NCBI GenBank assembly: GCA_026874595.1
Contig: CM049316.1
Coordinates: 31,169,339 to 31,233,338 of the forward strand
DNA from: Sipunculus nudus
Lineage: Eukaryota; Annelida; Sipuncula; Golfingiida; Sipunculidae
Direction of reading: 5' to 3'
Length of the DNA: 64,000 bases
Below, piece after piece: positions 21,209 through 34,843 of the stretch (positions are counted from its first letter, which is position 1; each line of letters opens with the position of its first letter). Made by a program: the position numbers and the translations under genes. The notes beneath the pieces are model-generated. The model saw only the letters and a list, made by a program, of their open reading frames with translations. It did no database searches and was not told the origin of the DNA.

Positions 21209-24200
21209 AAGTAAGGGCAATATCGTTCAATCAAAACCAGAAATGTATAATTCTGCTACTTTAAAAAAAAATCATTTATTTATTCCTGGGACCCATTTAC
21301 TAAGTTTAAAAGAATTTACCTACAGTGTTTCACCATTTCTGACGTAATTAGACCCCCGCAAAGTCTAAAAATACATTATTGTCTTCAGAAAATGGTGCCA
21401 AAAAGCAATTATGAAGGCATAATCCCTTTGCTTACCCTCAGCTTATGCTTTGCTTATTCTTTGCTTACGGCAAAATCACAACGGAAATGGAGCATTTTCC
21501 TAAAAATAAACACTGATATGACCCATAGGGAGATAGACGGGTCCTCTGGCTGCACAGCGCTCCCGGTTAGTGAACATTAATATCAAAAGTAAGGGCAATA
21601 TCGTTCAATCAAAACCAGAAATGGATATTTCAGCTGTTTTTATAAAAGTCATTTATTGATTTCTTGGAATCATTTTTCAATTTTAACACAATTTACCTAC
21701 AGTGTTTTACCATTTCTGACATAATTAGACCCCCGCGAAGTCTAAAAAATACATTATTTCTTCAGAAAATGGTGCCAAAAAGCAATTATGAAGGCATAAT
21801 CCCTTTGCTTACCCTCAGCTTATGCTTTGCTTATTCTTTGCTTACGGCAAAATCACAACGGAATGGAGCATTTTCCTAAAAATAAACACTGATATGACCC
21901 ATAGGGAGATGGACGGGTTCTCTGACTGCACAGCAGTCCCGGTTAGTGAACATTAATATCAAAAGTAAGGGCAATATCGTTCAATCAAAACCAGAAATGT
22001 ATATTTCAGCTATTTTTATAAAAGTCATTTATTGATTTCTTGGACCCATTTTTCAATTTTAACACAATTTACCTACAGTGTTTTACTATTTCTGACATTA
22101 TTAGAGCCCAGCGAAGTCTAAAAATACATTATTGTCTTCAGAAAATGGTGACAAAAAGCAATTATGAAGGCATAATCCCTTTGATTACACTTTGCTTATG
22201 CTTTGCTTATTCTTTGCTTACGGCAAAATCACAACAGAAATGCAGCATTTTCCTAAAAATACCCACTGATATGACCAATAGGGAGACAGACGGGTTCCCT
22301 GGCTACACAGCAGTCCCGGTTAGTGAACATTGATATCAAAAGTAAGGGCAATATCGTTCAATCAAAACCAGAAATGTATAATTCTGCTACTTTAAAAAAA
22401 ATCATTTATTTATTCCTGGGACCCATTTACTAATTTTAAAAGAATTTACCTACAGTGTTTCACCATTTCTGACGTAATTAGACCCCCGCAAAGTCTAAAA
22501 ATACATTATTGTCTTCAGAAAATGGTGCCAAAAAGCAATTATGAAGGCATAATCCCTTTGCTTACCCTTTGCTTATGCTTTGCTTATTCTTTGCTTACGG
22601 CAAATTCACAACGGAAATGGAGCATTTTCCTAAAAATAAACACTGATATGACCCATAGGGAGATAGACGGGTCCTCTGGCTGCACAGCGCTCCCGGTTAG
22701 TGAACATTAATATCAAAAGTAAGGGCAATATCGTTCAATCAAAACCAGAAATGGATATTTCAGCTGTTTTTATAAAAGTCATTTATTGATTTCTTGGAAT
22801 CATTTTTCAATTTTAACACAATTTACCTACAGTGTTTTACCATTTCTGACATAATTAGACCCCCGCGAAGTCTAAAAAATACATTATTTCTTCAGAAAAT
22901 GGTGCCAAAAAGCAATTATGAAGGCATAATCCCTTTGCTTACCCTCAGCTTATGCTTTGCTTACGGCAAAATCACAACGGAATGGAGCATTTTCCTAAAA
23001 ATAAACACTGATATGACCCATAGGGAGATGGACGGGTTCTCTGACTGCACAGCAGTCCCGGTTAGTGAACATTAATATCAAAAGTAAGGGCAATATCGTT
23101 CAATCAAAACCAGAAATGTATATTTCAGCTATTTTTATAAAAGTCATTTATTGATTTCTTGGACCCATTTTTCAATTTTAACACAATTTACCTACAGTGT
23201 TTTACTATTTCTGACATTATTAGAGCCCAGCAAAGTCTAAAAATACATTATTGTCTTCAGGAAATGGTGACAAAAAGCAATTATGAAGGCATAATCCCTT
23301 TGATTACACTTTGCTTATGCTTTGCTTATTCTTTGCTTACGGCAAAATCACAACAGAAATTCAGCATTTTCCTAAAAATACCCACTGATATGACCAATAG
23401 GGAGACAGACGGGTTCCCTGGCTACACAGCAGTCCCGGTCAGTGAACATTGATATCAAAAGTAAGGGCAATATCGTTCAATCAAAACCAGAAATGTATAA
23501 TTCTGCTACTTTAAAAAAAATCATTTATTTATTCCTGGGACCCATTTACTAATTTTAAAAGAATTTACCTACAGTGTTTCACCATTTCTGACGTAATTAG
23601 ACCCCCGCAAAGTCTAAAAACATTATTGTCTTCAGAAAATGGTGCCAAAAAGCAATTATGAAGGCATAATCCCTTTGCTTACCCTTTGCTTATGCTTTGC
23701 TTATTCTTTGCTTACGGCAAAATCACAACGGAAATGGAGCATTTTCCTAAAAATAAACACTGATATGACCCATAGGGAGATAGACGGGTCCTCTGGCTGC
23801 ACAGCGCTCCCGGTTAGTGAACATTAATATCAAAAGTAAGGGCAATATCGTTCAATCAAAACCAGAAATGGATATTTCAGCTGTTTTTATAAAAGTCATT
23901 TATTGATTTCTTGGAATCATTTTTCAATTTTAACACAATTTACCTACAGTGTTTTACCATTTCTGACATAATTAGACCCCCGCGAAGTCTAAAAAATACA
24001 TTATTTCTTCAGAAAATGGTGCCAAAAAGCAATTATGAAGGCATAATCCCTTTGCTTACCCTCAGCTTATGCTTTGCTTATTCTTTGCTTACGGCAAAAT
24101 CACAACGGAATGGAGCATTTTCCTAAAAATAAACACTGATATGACCCATAGGGAGATGGACGGGTTCTCTGACTGCACAGCAGTCCCGGTTAGTGAACAT

Positions 24201-24573
24201 TAATATCAAAAGTAAGGGCAATATCGTTCAATCAAAACCAGAAATGTATATTTCAGCTATTTTTATAAAAGTCATTTATTGATTTCTTGGACCCATTTTT
24301 CAATTTTAACACAATTTACCTACAGTGTTTTACTATTTCTGACATTATTAGAGCCCAGCGAAGTCTAAAAATACATTATTGTCTTCAGAAAATGGTGACA
24401 AAAAGCAATTATGAAGGCATAATCCCTTTGATTACACTTTGCTTATGCTAGCTTATTCTTTGCTTACGGCAAAATCACAACAGAAATGCAGCATTTTCCT
24501 AAAAATACCCACTGATATGACCAATAGGGAGACAGACGGGTTCCCTGGCTACACAGCAGTCCCGGTTAGTGAA
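21209..24573 (+). repeat. 3-monomer higher-order repeat, about 1117-1130 bp, three copies
   Basis: Copies start near 21,209, 22,339 and 23,457. Landmarks at 21,392, 22,522 and 23,639 are 1130 and 1117 apart. The 13-bp shortfall of the second interval is explained by loss of one 11-bp subrepeat near 22,960 and a 2-bp deletion near 23,620. The set of three monomer types is the same in each copy. Confidence 0.88.
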
Positions 24574-27120
24574 CATTGATATCAAAAATAAGGGCAATAT
24601 CTTCAATCAAAACCGCAAATGTATATTTCAGCTATTTTTATAAAAGACTTTTATTGGTTTCTTGGACCCATTTTCCAATTTTAACACAATTTACCTACAG
24701 TGTTTTACCATTTCTGACATCATTAGACCCCCGCAAAGTCCAAAAATACATTATTTCTTCAGAAAATGGTGCCAAAAAGCAATTATGAAGGCATAATCCC
24801 TTTGCTTAGACTTTGCTTATGCTTTGCTTATTCTTTACCTACGGCAAAATCACAACAGAAGTGGAGCATTTTTTCTAAAAATAAACACTGATATGACCCA
24901 TAGGGAGATAGACGGGTGCTCTGACTGCACAGCAGTCCCAGTTAGTGAACATTAATATCAAAAGTAAGGGCAATATCGTTCAATCAAAACCAGAAATGTA
25001 TAATTCTGCTACTTTAAAAAAGTCATTTATTGATTCCTGGGACACATTTTCTAATTTTAAAAGAATTTACCTACAGTGTTTCACCATTTTTGATGTTATT
25101 AGAGCCCCGCAAAGTCTAAAAATACATTATTTCTTAAGAAAATGGTACCAAAAAGCAATTATGAAGGCATAATCCCTTTGCTTACACTTTGCTTATGCTT
25201 TGCTTATTCTTTGCTTACGGCAAAATCACAACAGAAATGCAGCATTTTCCTAAAAATACATAATTATATTACCCATATGGAGACAAACGGGTTCCCTGGC
25301 TACACTGCAGTCCCGGTTAGTGAAGAGTAATATCAAAAGTAAAGGCAATATCGTTCAATAAAAACCGCAAATGTATAATTCTGCTACTTTAAAAAAGTCA
25401 TTTATTGATTCCTGGGACCCATTTTCTAATTTTAACACAATTTACCTACAGTGTTTTACCATTTCTGACATTATTAGACCCCCGAAAAGTCCAAAAATAC
25501 ATTATTTCTTCAGAAAATGGTGCCAAAAAGCAATTATGAAGGCCTAATCCCTTTGCTTACACTTTGCTTATGCTTTGCTTATTCTTTGCTTACGGCAAAA
25601 TCACAACGGAAATGGAGCATTTTCCTAAAAATAAACACTGATATGACCCATAGGGAGATAGACGGGTCCTCTGGCTGCACAGCTTTCCCGGTTAGTGAAG
25701 ATGAATATCAAAAGTTAGGGCAATATCGTTCAATCAAAACCAGAAATGTATAATTCTGCTACTTTAAAAAAGTCATTTATTGATTCCTGGGACCCATTTT
25801 CTAATTTTAAAAGAATTTACCTACAGTGTTTCACCATTTCTAACATTATTAGACCCCCGCAAAGCTCAAATATACATTATTTCTTCAGAAAATGGTGCCA
25901 AAAAGCAATTATGAATGCATAATCCCTTTGCTTACACTTTGCTAATGGTTCGCTTATTCTTTGCTTACGGCAAAATCACAACAGAAATGCAGCATTTTCC
26001 TAAAAATATATACTTATATTACCCATATGGAGACAACGGGTTCCCTGGCTACAGAGCAGTCCCGGTTAGTGAAGATTAATATCAAAAGTAAGGGCAATAT
26101 CGTTCAATCAAAACCAGAAATGTATATTTCAGCTATTTTTATAAAAGTCATTTATTGATTTCTTGGAATCATTTTTCAATTTTAACACAATTTACCTACA
26201 GTGTTTTACCATTTCTGACATAATTAGACCCCCGCAAAGTCCAAAAATACATTATTTCTTCAGAAAATGGTGCCAAAAAGAAATTATGAAGGCATAATCC
26301 CTTTGCTTAGACTTTGCTTATGCTTTGCTTATTCTTTGCTTACGGCAAAATCACAACAGAAGTGGAGTATTTTTTCTAAAAATAAACACTGATATGACCC
26401 ATAGGGAGATAGACGGGTGCTCTGACTGCACAGCAGTCCCAGTTAGTGAACATTAATATCAAAAGTAAGGGCAATATCGTTCAATCAAAACCAGAAATGT
26501 ATAATTCTGCTACTTTAAGAAAGTCATTTATTGTTTCCTGGGACACATTTTTTAATTTTAAAAGAATTTACCTACATTGTTTCACCATTTCTGATGTTAT
26601 TAGAGCCCCGCAAAGTCTAAAAATACATTATTTCTTAAGAAAATGGTACCAAAAAGCAATTATGAAGGCATAATCCCTTTGCTTACACTTTGCTTATGCT
26701 TTGCTTATTCTATGCTTACGGCAAAATCACAACAGAAATGCAGCATTTTCCTAAAAATACATACTTATATTACCCATATGGAGACAAACGGGTTCATGGC
26801 TACACTGCAGTCCCGGTTAGTGAAGAGTAATATCAAAAGTAAAGGCAATATCGTTCAATAAAAGCCGCAAATGTATAATTCTGCTACTTTAAAAAAGTCA
26901 TTTATTGATTCCTGGGACCCATTTTCTAATTTCAACAGAATTTAAATACAGTGTTTCACCATTTCTGACATTATTAGACCCCCGCAAAGTCCAAAAATAC
27001 ATTATTTTCTTCAGAAAATGGTGCCAAAAAGCAATTATGAAGGCATAATCCCTTTGCTTACGCTTTGCTTATGCTTTGCTTATTCTTTGCTTACGGTAAA
27101 ATCACAACGGAAATGGAGCA
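24220..27120 (+). repeat. Segmental copy B of the same long duplication
   Basis: Partner of 13,400-16,300. Around 25,517-25,750 a single monomer has the left part of the partner's 14,694 monomer and the right part (CACAGCTTTCCC, AAAAGTTAGGGC) of the partner's 15,070 monomer. This is what deletion of one repeat by unequal exchange would leave. The inserted monomer at about 26,110-26,440 has a different type, carrying a TTGGAATC box. Confidence 0.72.
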
Positions 27121-30100
27121 TTTTCCTAAAAATAAACACTGATATGACCCATAGGGACATAGACGGGTCCTCTGGCTGCACAGCTTTCCCGGTTAGTGAA
27201 GATTAATATCAAAAGTAAGGGCAATATCGTTCAATCAAAACCAGAAATGTATAATTCTGCTACTTTAAAAAAGTCATTTATTGATTCCTGGGACCCATTT
27301 TCTAATTTTAAAAGAATTTACCTACAGTGTTTCACCATTTCTAACATTATTAGATCCCCGCAAAGCTCAAATATACATTATTTCTTCAGAAAATGGTGCC
27401 AAAAAGCAATTATGAAGTCATAATCCCTTTGCTTACACTTTGCTTATGGTTCGCTTATTCTTTGCTTACGGCAAAATCACAACAGAAATGCAGCATTTTC
27501 CTAAAAATATATACTTATATTACCCATATGGAGACAACGGGTTCCCTGGCTACACAGCAGTCCCGGTTAGTGAAGATTAATATCAAAAGTAAGGGCAATA
27601 TCGTTCAATAAAAACCGCACATGTATAATTCTGCTACTTGAAAAAAGTCATTTATTGATTCCTGGGACCCATTTTTTAATTTTAACAGAATTTAAATACA
27701 GTGTTTCACCATTTCTGACATTATTAGACCCCCGCAAAGCCCAAATATACCTTATTTCTATAGAAAATGGTGCCAAAAAGCAATTATGAAGGCATAATCC
27801 CTTTGCTTACACTTTGCTTATGCTTTGCTTATTCTTTGCTTACGGCAAAATCACAACAGAAATGCAGCATTTTCCTAAAAATACAGACTGATATGTCCCA
27901 TAGGGAGACAGACGGGTCCCCTGGCTACACAGCAGTCTCCGTTAGTGAACATTAATATCAAAAATAAGGGCAATATCGTTCAATCAAAACCGCAAATCTA
28001 TATTTCAGCTATTTCTATAAAAGTCATTTATTGATTTCTGGGACCCATTTTTCAATTTTAACACAATTTACCTACAGTGTTTTACTATTTCTGGCATTAT
28101 TAGAGCCCCGCGAAGTCTAAAAATACATTATTGTCTTCAGAAAATGGTGACAAAAAGCAATTATGAAGGCAAAATCCCTTTGATTACACTTTGCTTATTC
28201 TTTGCTTACGGCAAAATCACAACAGAAATGCAGCATTTTCCTAAAAATACACACTGATATGACCAATAGGGAGACAGACGGGTTCCCTGGCTACACAGCA
28301 GTCCCGGTTAGTGAACATTAATTTCAAAAATAAGGGCAATATCGTTCAATCAAAACCAGAAATGTATAATTCTGCTACTTTAAAAAAGTCATTTATTGAT
28401 TCCTGGGACACATTTTCTAATTTTAAAAGAATTTATCTACAGTGTTTCACCATTTCTGACGTTATAAGAGCCCCGCAAAGTCTAAAAATACATTATTTCT
28501 TAAGAAAATGGTACCAAAAAGCAATTATGAAGGCATAATCCCTTTGCTTACACTTTGCTTATGCTTTGCTTATTCTTTGCTTACGGCAAAATCACAACAG
28601 AAATGCAGCATTTTCCTAAAAATACACACTTATATTACCCATATGGAGACAAACGGGTCCCTGGCTACACAGCAGTCCCGGTAAGTGAACATTAATGTCA
28701 AGTGTAAGGGCAATATCGTTCAATCAAAACCACAAATGTATAATTCTGCTTCTTTAAAAAAGTCATTTATTGATTCCTGGGACCCATTTTCTAATTTTCA
28801 CAGAATTTACCTACAGTGTTTCACCATTTCTGACATTATAAGACCCCCGCAAAGCCCAAATATACATTATCTCTTCAGAAAATTGTGCCAAAAAGCAATT
28901 ATGAAGGCATTATCTCTTTGCTTACCCTTTGCTTATGCTTTGCTTATTCTTTGCTTACGGCAAAATCACGACGGAAATGGAGCATTTTCCTAAAAATAAA
29001 CACTGATATGACCCATAGGAAGATAATCGGGTCCTCTGGCTGCACAGCGTTCCCGGTTAGTGAAGATTAATATCAAAAGTAAGGGCAATATCGTATAATG
29101 AAAACCGAAAATGTATAATTCTGCTACTTTAAAAAAGTCATTTATTGATTCCTTGGACCCATTTTCTACTTTTAACAGAATTTAAATACAGTGTTTCACC
29201 ATTTCTGATATTATTAGACCCCCGCGAAGTCTAAAAATACATTATTGTCGTGAGAAAATGGTGCCAAAAAGCAATTATGAAGGCATAATCCATTTGCTTA
29301 CCCTTTGCTTATGCTTTGCTTATTCTTTGCTTACGGCAAAATTACAACGGAAATGGAGCATTTTCCAAAAAATAAACACTGATATGACCCATAGGGAGAT
29401 GGACGGGTACTCTGACGGCACAGCAATCCCGGTTAGTGAACATTAATATCAAAAGTAAGGGCAATATCGTTCAATCAAAACCAGAAATGTATAATTCTGC
29501 TACTTTAAAAAAGTCATTTATTGATTCTTGGGACCTATTTTCTAATTTTAAAAGAATTTACTTACAGTGTTTCACCATTTCTGACGTTATTAGAGCCCCG
29601 CAAAGTCTAAAAATACATTATTGTCGTCAGAAAATGGTGCCAAAAAGCAATTATGAAGGCATAATCCCTTTGCTTACACTTTGCTTATGCTTTGCTTATT
29701 CTTTGCTTACGGCAAAATCACAACAGAAATGCAGCATTTTCCTAAAAATACACACTGATATGACCCATAGGGAGACAGACGGGTTCCCTGGCTACACAGC
29801 AGTCCCGGTTAGTGAAGATTAATATCAAAAATAAGGGCAATATCGTTCAATCAAAACCGCAAATGTATATTTCAGCTATTTTTATAAAAGTCATTTATTG
29901 GTTTCTTGGACCCATTTTCCAATTTTAACACAATTTACCTACAGTGTTTTACCATTTCTGACATTATTAGACCCCCGAAAAGTCCAAAAATACATTATTT
30001 TTTCAGAAAATGGTGCCAAAAAGCAATTATGAAGGCCTAATCCCTTTGCTTACACTTTGCTTATGCTTTGCTTATTCTTTGCTTACGGCAAAATCACAAC

Positions 30101-30189
30101 GGAAATGGAGCATTTTCCTAAAAATAAACACTGATATGACCCATAGGGAGATAGACGGGTCCTCTGCCTGCACAGCAGTCCCAGTTAGT

Positions 30190-32186
30190 GAACATTAATA
30201 TCAAAAGTAAGGGCAATATCGTTCAATCAAAACCAGAAATGTATAATTCTGCTACTTTAAGAAAGTCATTTATTGATTCCTGGGACACATTTTCTAATTT
30301 TAAAAGAATTTACCTACAGTGTTTCACCATTTCTGACGTTATTAGAGCCCCGCAAAGTCTAAAAATACATTATTTCTTAAGAAAATGGTACCAAAAAGCA
30401 ATTATGAAGGCATGATCCCTTTGCTTAGACTTTGCTTATGCTTTGCTTATTCTTTGCTTACGGCAAAATCACAACAGAAATGCAGCATTTTCCTAAAAAT
30501 ACACACTTATATTACCCATATGGAGACAAACGGGTTCCCTGGCTACACAGCAGTCCCGGTTAGTGAAGATTAATATCAAAAGTAAGGGCAATATCGTTCA
30601 ATCAAAACCAGAAATGTATATTTCAGCTGTTTTTATAAAAGTCATTTATTGATTTCTTGGACCCATTTTTCAATTTTAACACAATTTACCTACAGCGTTT
30701 CACCATTTCTAACATTATTAGACCCCCGCAAAGCTCAAATATACATTATTTCTTCAGAAAATGGTGCCAAAAAGCAATTATGAAGGCATAATCCCTTTGC
30801 TTACACTTTGCTTATGGTTCGCTTATTCTTTGCTTACGGCAAAATCACAACAGAAATGCAGCATTTTCCTAAAAATATATACTTATATTACCCATATGGA
30901 GACAACGGGTTCCCTGGCTACACAGCAGTCCCGGTTAATGAAGATTAATATCAAAAGTAAGGGCAATATCGTTCAATAAAAACCGCACATGTATAATTCT
31001 GCTACTTTAAAAAAGTCATTTATTGATTCCTGGGACCCATTTTTTAATTTTAACAGAATTTAAATACAGTGTTTCACCATTTCTGACATTATTAGACCCC
31101 CGCAAAGCCCAAATATACCTTATTTCTTCAGAAAATGGTGCCAAAAAGCAATTATGAAGGCATAATCCCTTTGCTTACACTTAGCTTATGCTTTGCTTAT
31201 TCTTTGCTTACGGCAAAATCACAACAGAAATGCAGCATTTTCCTAAAAATACAGACTGATATGTCCCATAGGGAGACAGACGGGTCCCCTGGCTACACAG
31301 CAGTCTCCGTTAGTGAACATTAATATCAAAAATAAGGGCAATATCGTTCAATCAAAACCGCAAATGTATATTTCAGCTATTTCTATAAAAGTCATTTATT
31401 GATTTCTGGGACCCATTTTTCAATTTTAACACAATTTACCTACAGTGTTTTACTATTTCTGGCATTATTAGAGCCCCGCGAAGTCTAAAAATACATTATT
31501 GTCTTCAGAAAATGGTGACAAAAAGCAATTATGAAGGCATAATCCCTTTGATTACACTTTGCTTATTCTTTGCTTCCGGCAAAATCACAACAAAAATGCA
31601 GCATTTTCCAAAAACTATATACTTATATTACCCATATGGAGACAAACGGGTTCCCTGGCTACACAGCAGTCCCGGTTAGTGAAGATTAATATCAAAAGTA
31701 AGGGCAATATCGTTCAATAAAAACCGCACATGTATAATTCTGCTACTTTAAAAAAGTCATTTATTGATTCCTGGGATCCATTTTTTAATTTTAACAGAAT
31801 TTAAATACAGTGTTTCACCATTTCTGACATTATTAGAGCCCCGCGAAGTCTAAAAATACATTATTGTCTTCAGAAAATGGTGACAAAAAGCAATTATGAA
31901 GGCATCATCCCTTTGATTACACTTTGCTTATTCTTTGCTTACGGCAAAATCACAACAGAAATGCAGCATTTTCCTAAAAATACACACTGATATGGCCCAT
32001 AGGGAGACAGACGGGTTCCCTGGCTACACAGCAGTCCCAGTTAGTGAACATTAATATCAAAAATAAGGGCAATATCGTTCAATCAAAACCGCAAATGTAT
32101 ATTTCAGCTATTTTTATAAAAGACTTTTATTGGTTTCTTGGACCCATTTTCCAATTTTAACACAATTTACCTACAGTGTTTTACCA
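30190..32186 (+). repeat. Segmental duplication, copy 1 (offset 4654)
   Basis: Landmarks at 30,188, 30,385, 30,761 and 31,135 recur at 34,842, 35,039, 35,415 and 35,789, each 4654 later. The match ends near 32,186/36,840, where the left copy has GCCATTATTAGACCCCCTT and the right copy has ACATTATTTGACCCCCGT. Confidence 0.8.
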
Positions 32187-34679
32187 TTTCTGCCATTATT
32201 AGACCCCCTTAAAGTCCAAAAATACATTAATTCTTCAGAAAATGGTGCCAAAAAGCAATTATGAAGGCATAATCCCTTTGCTTACCCTTTGCTAATGCTT
32301 TGCTTATTCATTGCTTACGGCAAAATCACAACGGAAATGGAGCATTTTCCTACAAATAAACACTGATATGACCCATAGGGAGATAGACGGGTCCTCTGTC
32401 TGCACAGCAGTCCCAGTTAGTGAACATTAATATCAAAAGTAAGGGCAATATCGTTCAATCAAAACCAGAAATGGATATTTCAGCTGTTTTTATAAAAGTC
32501 ATTTAATGATTTCTTGGAATCATTTTTCAATTTTAACACAATTTACCTACAGTGTTTTACCATTTCTGACATAATTAGACCCCCGCGAAGTCTAAAAAAT
32601 ACATTATTTCTTCAGAAAATGGTGCAAAAAAGCAATTATGAAGGCATAATCCCTTTGCTTACCCTCCGCTTATGCTTTGCTTATTCTTTGCTTACGGGAA
32701 AATCACAACGGAATGGAGCATTTTCCTAAAAATAAACACTGATATGACCCATAGGGAGATGGACGGGTTCTCTGACTGCACAGCAGTCCCGGTTAGTGAA
32801 CATTAATATCAAAAGTAAGGGCAATATCGTTCAATCAAAACCAGAAATGTATATTTCAGCTATTTTTATAAAAGTCATTTATTGATTTCTTGGACCCATT
32901 TTTCAATTTTAACACAATTTACCTACAGTGTTTTACTATTTCTGACATTATTAGAGCCCAGCGAAGTCTAAAAATACACTATTGTCTTCAGAAAATGGTG
33001 ACAAAAAGCAATTATGAAGGCATAATCCCTTTGATTACACTTTGCTTATGCTTTGCTTATTCTTTGCTTACGGCAAAATCACAACAGAAATGCAGCATTT
33101 TCCTAAAAATACACACTGATATGACCAATAGGGAGACAGACGGGTTCCCTGGCTACACAGCAGTCCCGGTTAGTGAACATTAATATCAAAAATAAGGGCA
33201 ATATCTTCAATCAAAACCGCAAATGTATATTTCAGCTATTTTTATAAAAGACTTTTATTGGTTTCTTGGACCCATTTTCCAATTTTAACACAATTTACCT
33301 ACAGTGTTTTACTATTTCTGACATCATTAGACCCCCGCAAAGTCCAAAAATACATCATTTCTTCAGAAAATGCTGTCAAAAAGCAATTATGAAGGCATAA
33401 TCCCTTTGCTTACACTTTGCTTATGCTTTGCTTATTCGTTGCTTACGGCAAAATCACAACGGAAATGCAGCATTTTCCTAAAAAATACACACTGATATGA
33501 CCCATAGGGAGACAGACGGGTTCCCTGGCTACAGAGCAGTCCCGGTAAGTGAACATTAATATCAAAAATAAGGGCAATATCGTTCAATCAAAACCGCAAA
33601 TGTATATTTAAGCTATTTTTATAAAAGTCATTTATTGGTTTCTTGGACCCATTTTCCAATTTTAACACAATTTACCTACAGTGTTTTACCATTTCTGACA
33701 TTATTAGAGCCCCGTAAAGTCCAAAAATACATTATTTCTTCAGAAAATGGTGCCAAAAAGCAATTATGAAGGCATAATCCCTTTGCTTATTCTTTGCTTA
33801 TGCTTTGCTTATTCTTTGCTTATGGCAAAATCACAACAGAAATGCAGCAATTCCCTAAAAATACACACTAATATGACCCATAGGGAGACAGACGGGTCCC
33901 CTGGCTACACAGCAGTCCCGGTAAGTGAACATTAATGTCAAGTGTAAGGGCAATATCGTTCAATCAAAACCACAAATGTATAATTCTGCTTCTTTAAAAA
34001 AGTCATTTATTGATTCCTGGGACCCATTTTCTAATTTTAAAAGAATTTACCTACAATGTTTCACCATTTCTGACGTTATTAGAGCCCCGCAAAGTCTAAA
34101 AATACATTATTGTCTTCAGAAAATGGTGCCAAAAAGCAATTATGAAGGCATAATCCCTTTGCTTAGACTTTGCTTATGCTTTGCTTATTCTTTGCTTACG
34201 GCAAAATTACAACAGAAATGCAGCATTTTCCTAAAAATACACACTGATATGACCCATAGGGAGACAGACGGGTTCCCTGGCTACACAGCAGTCCCGGTTA
34301 GTGAACATTAATATAAAAAATAAGGGCAATATCGTTCAATCAAAACCGCAAATGTATATTTAAGCTATTTTTTATAAAAGTCATTTATTGGTTTCTTGGA
34401 CCCATTTTCCAATTTTAACACAATTTACCTACAGTGTTTTACCATTTCTGACATTATTTGACCCCTGTAAAGTCCAAAAATACATTATTTCTTCAGAAAA
34501 TGGTGCCAAAAAGCAATTATGAAGGCATAATCCCTTTGCTTACAATTTGCTTATGCTTTGCTTATTCTTTGCTTATGGCAAAATCACAACAGAAATGCAG
34601 CATTTTCCTAAAAATAAACACTGATATGACCCATAGGAAGATAGACGGGTACTCTATCTGCACAGCAGTCCCGGTTAGT

Positions 34680-34843
34680 GAACATTAATATCAATCCCTT
34701 TGCTTACCATTTGCTTATGCTGTGCTTATTCTTTGCTTATGGCAAAATCACAACGGAAATGGAGCATTTTCCTAAAAATACACACTGATATGACCCATAG
34801 GGAGATAGACGGGTCCTCTGCCTGCACAGCAGTCCCGGTTAGT
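34680..34843 (+). repeat. Truncated monomer, about 164 bp (occurrence 1)
   Basis: At 34,694 the sequence passes directly from the monomer end (ACATTAATATCAA) to the subrepeat tract (TCCCTTTGCTTACC), skipping about 212 bp. The right part is an otherwise ordinary monomer half. Confidence 0.88.
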
